From contig JAFGTC010000235.1 of assembly GCA_016934335.1 (NCBI GenBank), positions 1 to 32,173 of the forward strand: 32,173 bases of DNA, written 5' to 3'. A program made the position numbers and the translations under genes. Of this stretch, positions 7,681 to 14,173 are shown in pieces. The DNA comes from Candidatus Omnitrophota bacterium (GTDB taxonomy: Bacteria; Hinthialibacterota; Hinthialibacteria; Hinthialibacterales; Hinthialibacteraceae). The notes beneath the pieces were generated by a model. The model saw only the letters and a list, made by a program, of their open reading frames with translations, was not told the origin of the DNA and did not search any database. Each line of letters begins with the position of its first letter. The first letter of the stretch is position 1.

Positions 7681-9366
7681 ATGAAATCACTACGCGACGT
7701 TTATGCACAGAAAGCGTTATGCCAGATTCCCCGTTTGTTGTCTTCTCAAGACCGAAACCGTTTTTCGCCCACATTCGGATGCATGAATCGGGAATATTGG
7801 CTTTGCCGGGCCACCGATTTTCCCTCTTCGATCGCTCAATTCGGCGTGCATGCGCTGTCTTTAATTTACGCGCATCGGATGCCGGACAATATCTATTATC
7901 GCCATCCCAAAGTGTTGGAATGGGCCCTAGCGGGGATGGAGTATTGGACCAAGATTCAGCACCGAGACGGATCATTCGACGAGTTTTATCCCAATGAACG
8001 CGGCTGGGCGGGGCCGACGGGATTTTTACTCTACGTGATGTGCGACTCTTACAGGAAGTTGGAAGATGAAATACCGGAGACTCTGAAAAACACCCTGAAA
8101 AAAAGCATGCATAAAGCCGCTCGTTTTTTGGCGAAAACCGATGAAGCGGGCGTTCTCGCGAATCATCACGCCATGGCCATTCTGCCTCTGGTTGAAACAT
8201 ACGACCTGCTTGATGAAAAGGATCTTCTGCCCGCCATCCAGCAAAAGCTGGACCTCTTTTTCGGGTATTGTCATGAGGAAGGCTGGTGCTTGGAGTATGA
8301 CGGCGCCGATCCAGGCTATCTGTCCGCCACCGTCAGTTTTATCGCCAAAACGCGCAAGCGCTACGAGGATGAACGATTCCTGCCGTTTCTAAAAAAATGG
8401 GTGGAATTCAGCAGTTATTTCGTGTATCCGAACGGTCATTACGCCGGTACGGCCGGAAGCCGCCAGACGCTTCATTTTTATCCGCACGGCTATGAATTGT
8501 TATCCAAGGAGATTCCCCTGGCCGCTTACGTCGCCGACCGGATGCTGGAGGGACTCCGAGACGGAGCGCTGGTTCCGCCTGAAATCCAGGGCGAGCGATA
8601 TTACGTCTACCGCATTCCGGAACTCCTGCTTTCCTACATCGATTACGGCGAACGACCGACGACGCCTCCCCCCCTGCCCTGCGAGGGGCCGCCGTTCCGG
8701 CGCTATTTCCCGGGAGCGCGCATACTCGCGCAAAAGACGGACGAATTTTATATCGTCGTCAACGCGGCGAAAGGCGGAGTGGTCAAACTATTCGAGTTGC
8801 CGGACGGAGTTTTGAAAGTGAACAACTGCGGCGTCATCGGCCAACTTTCGAACGGGACGACATTTACCAGCCAATGGATCGACGAAGAGCATGAAGTGCA
8901 GGAAACACCGGACAGTCTGACCGTTCGGGGCCGCTGCCATAAAATCCCGACCAAAATTTTCACGCCATGGAAATTCATCCTTTTCCGGTTGATCATGCTA
9001 CTGTTCGGGGGGCATGAAAGACTGGCTTATCACTTGAAAGGATTGATCCGGAATTTGCTGATGACCGGGAAGAAGCCTCTGCCGATTCGCTTCGAGCGCT
9101 GCATCCGTTTGTTGAAAGACGGCATTGAAGTATCCACCCAGATCTGGCTGGAGCAATCGGTTGAAGCGGCGGGGCTGCAGATCGGCGACGAGTTTCCCGC
9201 CCGCTACGTGCCTCAATCGCGCTATTTTCAGCCGCAGGAGTTGGATGTGCGCGGGCGGCTGCTCTCGCCGAAAGAGTTGGAAAAACTGAATCGGACGCGC
9301 TCGCTGCGAATCAAAGAACGCTATGCCTATAACAATGCAGAAAGCGTTTTTCAAGTGGATTATTAA
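7681..9366 (+). CDS. Large protein resembling heparinase II/III-type (alpha/alpha) toroid, unknown function
   Basis: I do not recognise this protein firmly. It has 561 residues from the ATG at 7681, or 588 from an ATG at 7600 that would add a polar 27-residue tail; neither start has a strong ribosome-binding site. The N-terminal 340 residues are helical, with alternating aromatic motifs typical of (alpha/alpha) toroids: GVHALSLIY, WALAGMEYW, QHRDGSFDEFYPNERGW and ANHHAMAILPLVETY (Asn161, His162, His163). DGADPGYLSATV (Tyr213) and SRQTLHFYPHGYEL (His265, His269) follow. The C-terminal 200 residues look beta-rich, as in heparinase II/III or chondroitin lyases. The Asn/His/Tyr cluster resembles the catalytic set of those polysaccharide lyases, but no signal peptide is visible, so a cytosolic role in surface-glycan synthesis or modification is as likely. 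It is divergent from the LRR gene and 1.5 kb from the pse operon. Confidence 0.6.
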   Translation: MKSLRDVYAQKALCQIPRLLSSQDRNRFSPTFGCMNREYWLCRATDFPSSIAQFGVHALSLIYAHRMPDNIYYRHPKVLEWALAGMEYWTKIQHRDGSFDEFYPNERGWAGPTGFLLYVMCDSYRKLEDEIPETLKNTLKKSMHKAARFLAKTDEAGVLANHHAMAILPLVETYDLLDEKDLLPAIQQKLDLFFGYCHEEGWCLEYDGADPGYLSATVSFIAKTRKRYEDERFLPFLKKWVEFSSYFVYPNGHYAGTAGSRQTLHFYPHGYELLSKEIPLAAYVADRMLEGLRDGALVPPEIQGERYYVYRIPELLLSYIDYGERPTTPPPLPCEGPPFRRYFPGARILAQKTDEFYIVVNAAKGGVVKLFELPDGVLKVNNCGVIGQLSNGTTFTSQWIDEEHEVQETPDSLTVRGRCHKIPTKIFTPWKFILFRLIMLLFGGHERLAYHLKGLIRNLLMTGKKPLPIRFERCIRLLKDGIEVSTQIWLEQSVEAAGLQIGDEFPARYVPQSRYFQPQELDVRGRLLSPKELEKLNRTRSLRIKERYAYNNAESVFQVDY

Positions 9367-9448
9367 GCAGGAGCGCCGAATCAAGGGCGCGGGAAAAAAC
9401 GACGGCGGTTTTGTCACAGTGATTTTGCGCTTGAAGGGGGAGGGAGAT

Positions 9449-9937
9449 TCATAGCAATTTCTCCTTTCCCCCGCTGCGAATCGCCGTTTTGCCGGACGCC
9501 ATATATAAAACCATGGTTCGGGGGATCGTGCCGCCGACATCTTCGCCGGCGATCAAGATTCGATTCTTCCATAACATCTTTCGCAGGATAGTGTAATTTC
9601 TCTCGCCCGTTTTGAACACATCGTTCGGATCGAGAAATTTTCCGCCCCCCGCCACTTTGCAGATTAATTTTTGTGGATTGGCGCCCCGGCGCTTAAATTC
9701 GTCCAACATACGAGAAAATCCCGAATCGACAAACATGAAGGGATTTTGTTCGGCTCGCTGGGGATTCATTTTCGATTGCGGCAGCAGCGCATGAAGCATC
9801 CCCCCGATTCCCGACGCCTTGTCGTAAAGAGTGACGCCGATACAGGAGCCCAATGAATACGTAATTAGAACATCTTCTTTTTTATCCGCGATTTTCAGAT
9901 CGGAAATCGAGACAACATGGATCACACTTGTACGCAC
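9449..9937 (-). CDS. cheD: CheD, chemoreceptor glutamine deamidase
   Basis: CheD deamidates specific glutamines of methyl-accepting chemotaxis receptors and, in several bacteria, also binds CheC. The 162-residue protein shows the full signature: Thr26 and Cys32 in ITYSLGSCIGVTLYD and His49 in GGMLHALLP. Their spacing (6 and 17 residues) is the same as Thr21, Cys27 and His44 of Thermotoga CheD, so the Cys-His-Thr catalytic triad is intact. The C-terminal half contains KVAGGGKFL and GEDVGGTIPRTMVLYMASGK, also typical. The start at 9937 is GTG; a second GTG four codons downstream is an alternative. No cheA, cheW, cheC, receptor or flagellar gene is adjacent, so it is an orphan here. The neighbouring genes suggest no partner. 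Confidence 0.94.
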   Translation of the reverse strand: MRTSVIHVVSISDLKIADKKEDVLITYSLGSCIGVTLYDKASGIGGMLHALLPQSKMNPQRAEQNPFMFVDSGFSRMLDEFKRRGANPQKLICKVAGGGKFLDPNDVFKTGERNYTILRKMLWKNRILIAGEDVGGTIPRTMVLYMASGKTAIRSGGKEKLL

Positions 9938-10053
9938 CTTTGCACGACGCTGAAAAAAGCGAAATTGTTAATCGCTTCTTTTAATAGATTTCTTTGAATT
10001 TTACAGGCGGACAAAATTGTAATGGGGGATGAACCGGATTGCAATGAGAGGCC

Positions 10054-10080
10054 GCAACGAGCCGTACGGCTCGCCGTTGC
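10054..10080. terminator. GC-rich palindromic hairpin after the secreted-protein gene
   Basis: A perfect 16-bp palindrome (10058-10073, cgagccgtacggctcg) is extended by outer arms gcaa (10054-10057) and ttgc (10077-10080). It lies 45 bp past the stop of the minus-strand secreted protein and upstream of cheD, so it probably isolates the two transcription units. No clear T-run follows on either strand; a dispersed palindromic element is an alternative. Confidence 0.4.
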
Positions 10081-10125
10081 GTTTGTGCGATTCCCCACAA
10101 TAGAACAAACCTTTTTACGCCGTAG

Positions 10126-11178
10126 TTACGGAATTTCCTTCGCTTCCGTTTTCACTTTCGGGAGATCTTCCATCTTGGGTGGTTGAATTCCAGCCGGAGT
10201 TTGAGGCGTTTGCTGATTTTGCTGACCGGTCCATTGGAACTGGGTGCTGAGTTGAATTTTCATGTTTTGCTTCAATCCCAAATTTTGCTTTTGCGAAGAA
10301 GGCGCTCCTAATGCGCCCATGGAGCCGGCGTTCGATCCGCCCATATCCATATTGAGATCCATATTCCAAAATCCACGCTGGGTGGTCTTTACGACTTTGC
10401 CTTTATCGATATTAAATTCGATTTCGCCTTCCAGTTGGATGACCAAACCGCCGGCTTTGACGCTCCCGACGCCGCTTTGAGCCTGGCCGGCCGCACTGCT
10501 TCCTCCCAAGCCCAGTCCGGAGAGATCGGTGACTTTTTGGTAGCGAATCACGCCGATGCGGCCTTGGGGAGAGTTATAGACGCGGTACAACTTATAGATG
10601 CAATCGCCGGCTAAATCGCTGCGCTGCAGATTGACGCCTCTCAACAATTCTCCGCTGTCGGTCCAGGAATCGCCCACGCGAACCGTCGAGACCGGGAAAG
10701 TGGGAAATTCGAAGCCGCCCGAATCGCCCAGCGACGAAGGGAGAGTGACGCCCAATTGTTGAAGGCCGAGATCATCCCGCCCCCGAACATTGCCCAGAGG
10801 AGAAACCTCCATTTTCATCTGATCGGCGCCGAACATGACGCCGCTTAATTCGGAGCCGGTCAGATCTTTATTGAACGAAGCATTTTCCATCTTTCCCTGG
10901 GTGCGGATGCGCTGCACGTAGACGTCGATCTTGGCATTGCCCAGCGAATCGACTTCGTTGATGAGCATGTCGCGGCGCATTTGCATTCGGAGCTGCGTGG
11001 CCAATTTTTCGCCGGTGAGAAAGGAATCTCCCTGCATTTGCACCTGGGTCATTGCATTGATGGTTTGGCCTGGTTGGAATTGATGCCGCAGCAGCATTTC
11101 CTGCGCTCCGCTATCCAGCGCCAAGATGCAAAAGACGAATATTCCCATCAATTGGTATGTATAAAATCGACGTTTCAT
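10126..11178 (-). CDS. Secreted protein of unknown function with beta-rich body
   Basis: The ATG at 11178 is chosen because GGGAGGAG lies just upstream at good spacing; the frame extends 14 codons further without such a site. The 350-residue product starts with a clear Sec signal: MKRRFYTY, a hydrophobic core, and a probable cleavage at DSGA-QE near residue 26. The mature part begins LRHQFQPGQTINAMTQVQMQ and continues with alternating polar and hydrophobic strands, the pattern seen in exported beta-rich proteins of Planctomycetes and related phyla (DUF6263-like, tentative). There is a glycine/serine-rich segment (SGLGLGGSSAAGQAQSGVGS), an NMDLNMDMGGS stretch and a Gln/Pro-rich tail (QQNQQTPQTP). 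No catalytic motif or lipobox is visible. It is probably periplasmic or outer-surface. Function is unknown. Confidence 0.75.
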   Translation of the reverse strand: MKRRFYTYQLMGIFVFCILALDSGAQEMLLRHQFQPGQTINAMTQVQMQGDSFLTGEKLATQLRMQMRRDMLINEVDSLGNAKIDVYVQRIRTQGKMENASFNKDLTGSELSGVMFGADQMKMEVSPLGNVRGRDDLGLQQLGVTLPSSLGDSGGFEFPTFPVSTVRVGDSWTDSGELLRGVNLQRSDLAGDCIYKLYRVYNSPQGRIGVIRYQKVTDLSGLGLGGSSAAGQAQSGVGSVKAGGLVIQLEGEIEFNIDKGKVVKTTQRGFWNMDLNMDMGGSNAGSMGALGAPSSQKQNLGLKQNMKIQLSTQFQWTGQQNQQTPQTPAGIQPPKMEDLPKVKTEAKEIP

Positions 11179-11287
11179 CGCGCGCTCCTCCCATGGACCG
11201 TTTTTAAGAAACAGTATCACAATAAGAGAAATTCAACGCATATTTTACATCTTTTTGCGATTTTCTTTCTATAGAGAATGTAAAACT

Positions 11288-11902
11288 TTAATAATTGTCA
11301 TGGCGCCGTTCGGAAGTGGGTCCCGTGAGGAATTTAACGGCGATCTCAAGGGTTTGCGGCCGGATGATCAGCTGTCGGACTTCGATTTCGGAGGAATATT
11401 GCTTGTAGAAATCCAGAAGGAATTTATCGCCGCCGTTATTGTTAAAGTCGTAGATATGCTCGAAAAATATTTTTTTAATACCGGCGCTGACTAAGACTTT
11501 AAAGCAGTTCATGCAGGGGGAGAGGGTGCAATAAATGGCGCCGCCTTCGATAACGATGCCTTTGCGGGCGGCGTGCGCCATGGCGTTCATTTCGGCATGG
11601 ATGGCGCGCGACAATTCGCGCGGTTCGATGCCGGGAGCCTGGTTTTCAGGCTGGCGCCAGAAGCACTGCCGCTTGTCGGTGCAATGCCAAGCGCCCGGCG
11701 CGGCGCCATTGTAGCCGGTCGCCAGTACGCGGCGGTCGCGAACAATCACAGCCCCTACGGGTCTTGAATAGCAGGTAGAACGAGTGGCCGCCAATTTCGC
11801 CAGCAGCATGAAGTATTCGTCCCATGACGGGCGATAATCGCTCAAAGTTGCTCCTAATTCGGAAATATCCTTGTCATGAACAATAGGAAGTTCATCCGGC
11901 AT
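11288..11902 (-). CDS. Deoxycytidylate (dCMP) deaminase family protein
   Basis: The 204-residue protein belongs to the cytidine/deoxycytidylate deaminase superfamily. The zinc site is complete: His102 and catalytic Glu104 in HAEMNAMAH, and Cys130 and Cys133 in SPCMNC. The upstream GAVIVRDRRVLATGYNGAAPG is the nucleotide-binding segment typical of dCMP deaminases (ComEB and DCTD), and the inserted Cys74-to-Cys80 region (AWHCTDKRQC) with preceding residues matches the extra zinc-binding loop of that group. dCMP deaminase makes dUMP for thymidylate synthesis. This distinguishes it from tRNA adenosine deaminase TadA and from RibD, which lack the GYNG...G insert. No gene for dTMP synthesis is adjacent, and a promoter-like region with an inverted repeat precedes it. 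Confidence 0.92.
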   Translation of the reverse strand: MPDELPIVHDKDISELGATLSDYRPSWDEYFMLLAKLAATRSTCYSRPVGAVIVRDRRVLATGYNGAAPGAWHCTDKRQCFWRQPENQAPGIEPRELSRAIHAEMNAMAHAARKGIVIEGGAIYCTLSPCMNCFKVLVSAGIKKIFFEHIYDFNNNGGDKFLLDFYKQYSSEIEVRQLIIRPQTLEIAVKFLTGPTSERRHDNY

Positions 11903-11945
11903 GGCTTTTACTCCCCGGGTTTATTTGTTTCATGATGTAAAACAA

Positions 11946-11972
11946 CACTATATAGTATAGTGAATCTGTCAA
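11946..11972 (-). promoter_or_regulatory. Candidate promoter and operator of the dCMP deaminase gene
   Basis: On the minus strand a perfect -35 hexamer TTGACA (11972-11967) precedes an AT-rich tract containing TATACT and TATAGT. The tract is a perfect inverted repeat, cactata-tag-tatagtg on the plus strand (11946-11962), with 7-bp arms and a 3-bp spacer. The hexamers with consensus-like sequence are spaced short of 17 bp, so the exact -10 is unclear. The inverted repeat overlapping the promoter would suit a dimeric regulator. Confidence 0.45.
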
Positions 11973-12084
11973 GACGACGATATGCCCTATATCATGAGCG
12001 CGTACAAGATTTTAATAAATAGCTGATCAAATTAGTAATCTTTGCTGCGTTCTTTCCTGTATAAAAAGTAGAAATCGAATCTCC

Positions 12085-12129
12085 AAAAAAGAATAAGCGG
12101 AGAGAAACAGAATTGTTTGCTCTCCGCTT
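12085..12129 (-). terminator. Rho-independent terminator of the hyi-like gene
   Basis: On the minus strand, 24 bp after the stop codon, a 15-bp stem with one bulge (arms 12129-12114 and 12109-12095, 4-base loop) is followed by ATTCTTTTTT (12094-12085). The outer ten base pairs, aagcggagag/ctctccgctt, are perfect. This is a textbook intrinsic terminator. Confidence 0.85.
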
Positions 12130-12152
12130 CTCCATTCATTATAGAGACGTTT

Positions 12153-13031
12153 TTACACGTCGCACAGCGCAACCGCTTCCTGGAGAGACTGCATGCCCTT
12201 TTTGGGTACAAATTCATGGGCGACGTAGCCGTCGTATTTGCCCTGATCCTGCAATTGAGCAATCGCTTGCATAATGGCGGGATAGTATAGTTCCTGGGAA
12301 TTGTCGAGATCGTTGCGGCCCGGATTGCCGCCGGTGTGGAAGTGGCCGATATAGTCGATATTTTGGCGAATGGTGCGGATGACGTCGCCTTCCATAATCT
12401 GCATGTGATAGATGTCATAGAGCAGTTTGAATCGCGGCGAATCCACTCGCTTGCAAAGTTCAACGCCCCAGAGGGTGCGATCGCACTGGTAGTCGCGGTG
12501 ATCGACCTTGCTGTTGAGCAGTTCCATGCAGATGGTGATATCGTGGTCTTCGGCGATTTTGACCGCTTCCTTCAGGATTTCACAACAGTTGTCCCAAGCT
12601 TCGTAATCGGTTTTGCCGCGCCGTTCGCCGGAAAAGGTGATAACGTTGGGCCAGCCGTATTTGGCGGCGGCGGGGATGTTTTTCTTGAACTGCTCCATGC
12701 ATTGGGCGTGGAATTTTTTGTCATTCAATCCATCGCCAATGGATCCGGCGCCCGAAACCATGGTGGCGACGAGATTGTATTTTTTGCAGATATCCCAATG
12801 TTTGGGATCATGAACCAGGTCAATGCCGACCAGCCCCATGGCCGCGCATTGTTTGGCGAATTCATCCCAATCTTCGATCACGCCTCCATAACACCATCGC
12901 GATACGGATTGTTTGATTCGACCTTTCAATTTCTTTTCTTCGGAGGCCGAACCGGCCGATGCGGCGACAGCTGCGAAGCCGCCCGCCATCGAGGCGATCG
13001 CCGTCCGGCGCGTAATTTTATTTTCTGACAT
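12153..13031 (-). CDS. TAT-exported hydroxypyruvate isomerase-like TIM-barrel protein
   Basis: This 292-residue sugar-phosphate isomerase/epimerase-type TIM barrel (AP_endonuc_2 superfamily) starts at the ATG at 13031, which has AAGGAG nine bases upstream; two in-frame ATGs further up lack this. The N-terminus MSENKITRRTAIASMAGGFA is a twin-arginine signal (ITRRTA, then a hydrophobic segment ending near SAGSA). The body starts GRIKQSVSRWCYGG, as in the hydroxypyruvate-isomerase-like family common in Planctomycetes and allied phyla. Likely metal ligands include Glu in ICMELLNS, Asp in LLYDIYHMQ, His in YIGHFHTGGNPGR and Glu in VAHEFVPK. These enzymes interconvert ketose and aldose acids. The real substrate here is unknown, and periplasmic export makes catabolic sugar processing plausible. 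It is divergent from the GntR gene. Confidence 0.85.
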   Translation of the reverse strand: MSENKITRRTAIASMAGGFAAVAASAGSASEEKKLKGRIKQSVSRWCYGGVIEDWDEFAKQCAAMGLVGIDLVHDPKHWDICKKYNLVATMVSGAGSIGDGLNDKKFHAQCMEQFKKNIPAAAKYGWPNVITFSGERRGKTDYEAWDNCCEILKEAVKIAEDHDITICMELLNSKVDHRDYQCDRTLWGVELCKRVDSPRFKLLYDIYHMQIMEGDVIRTIRQNIDYIGHFHTGGNPGRNDLDNSQELYYPAIMQAIAQLQDQGKYDGYVAHEFVPKKGMQSLQEAVALCDV

Positions 13032-13050
13032 TTTGTTCATCTCCTTCCCA

Positions 13051-13071
13051 TACAATCATTACCTGATTGTA
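13051..13071. promoter_or_regulatory. Candidate operator between hyi-like gene and gntR
   Basis: A perfect inverted repeat, tacaatca-ttacc-tgattgta, with 8-bp arms and a 5-bp spacer lies 20 bp upstream of the hyi-like start codon. A -10-like TATACT (13095-13090, minus strand) lies further upstream, and TACAAT within the repeat could itself be a -10. Its size and symmetry suit a GntR-family dimer, and the divergent neighbour encodes one. Binding is inferred. Confidence 0.45.
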
Positions 13072-13187
13072 AGGGAATTGAGCAGGAAAAGTATAGATGC
13101 AAACCGGATCTGAATGCGAAATGGCATCTTTTTCAAAGTAATATCAAAAAAGAATCGAATCAAAAGCGCCCGATTCAGAAGGGTAAG

Positions 13188-13217
13188 TTGACTTGATGAT
13201 GATTTATGTATTATACT
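13188..13217 (+). promoter_or_regulatory. Promoter of the gntR-family gene
   Basis: TTGACT (13188-13193), an 18-bp spacer and TATACT (13212-13217) form a near-consensus sigma-70 promoter; TTATAC with a 17-bp spacer is an equivalent reading. It lies 43 bp before the gntR start codon on the plus strand. Confidence 0.6.
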
Positions 13218-13259
13218 CGCAAGAAATTAAATCATAATATTATAAAGAATAAATATTTC

Positions 13260-14003
13260 ATGCGAATCGTCGACCGAGAAAATCCACGAAAACTCTATTT
13301 ACAATTCGCCGATATTTTAAAGGACGCCATCGAACGAGGCGAATTGCCGGTAGGGAGTCAGCTGCCCACGGAAGATCAACTGTGCCGCCAGCAAGGAGTG
13401 AGTAAAGCAGTCATAAGAGCGGCGCTGCAAGATTTGGCGCAGCATGGCTATATTCGGCGCATTCCCGGGAAAGGGACTTTTGTACAAAATCCGGCGCAGG
13501 AGCAGGGCGTCTGGTTGATGACGCAGATTACCGAGAATATTCTGGATTTCGGAATCGCCTGGGAAACGGAAGTGGTGCAAAAAATGTTGTCGATCGCTCC
13601 TTCCGAACTATCCGAATTTTTTGCATCGGAAACCGGCCATCAAGTCTTCAAGGTCATGCGGCTGCGCCGCATCCAGGATGCGCCTGAGGTATTAGAAACG
13701 GCCTACGTTTCGCACGATCTCTGCCCCGGCTTGACATTAGACGATCTACGCGACAGCAGTATGATCGACATCATCCATGACAAGTACGGCATTCCCCTGA
13801 CGCGATGCGCCGATTCCATCGAAATGACCACGCTGGAAGACCGCGAAGCGGAATTGTTAAAACAGGAGAAGAATCATCCCGCGCTGCTGGTGGATCGGAT
13901 TCTCTATACGACCAACAACCGGGTCGCCGCTTTTATGCGGATTTTATCGGTTTCCCGCGACCATCGCATTACATTTGAAGCGGCGAGAACGCCCGGCGAA
14001 TAG
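13260..14003 (+). CDS. GntR family transcriptional regulator, HutC/UTRA subfamily
   Basis: This 247-residue regulator starts at the ATG at 13260, which gives the usual short lead into the DNA-binding domain; the longer frame adds 18 residues in an AT-rich leader. The winged helix-turn-helix covers about residues 10-75: LYLQFADILKDAIERGEL, GSQLPTEDQLCRQQGVSKAV and then GYIRRIPGKGTFV, the GntR hallmark. The C-terminal UTRA ligand domain (about 95-240) includes VMRLRRIQDAPEVLETAYVS and ALLVDRILYTTNNRVAAFMR. HutC-type regulators sense sugars, phospho-sugars or amino-acid derivatives. It is divergent from the hyi-like isomerase and separated by 228 bp holding a promoter for gntR and an inverted repeat at the isomerase end, so it probably controls that gene and possibly itself. 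The ligand is unknown. Confidence 0.93.
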   Translation: MRIVDRENPRKLYLQFADILKDAIERGELPVGSQLPTEDQLCRQQGVSKAVIRAALQDLAQHGYIRRIPGKGTFVQNPAQEQGVWLMTQITENILDFGIAWETEVVQKMLSIAPSELSEFFASETGHQVFKVMRLRRIQDAPEVLETAYVSHDLCPGLTLDDLRDSSMIDIIHDKYGIPLTRCADSIEMTTLEDREAELLKQEKNHPALLVDRILYTTNNRVAAFMRILSVSRDHRITFEAARTPGE

Positions 14004-14173
14004 AACCGCTCAAACAGGCCTCTTGTAGTTGAACAGATTCTATTCGGAAATCGCTCTTGATTTGGTTATAGAGCCTCTTCCCATTCATTGCGCTAATCCT
14101 ACATGGTATGATCGCGGCGATGCTTTTGTCCAATCGCGACTCAACCATTCATATAGTGAATTTGGAGGCGATC

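Noticed and set aside
12336..13028. 230-codon open frame on the plus strand opposite the hyi-like gene
   Set aside because: It overlaps a gene with clear TAT signal, motifs and terminator; its own product shows no known domain.
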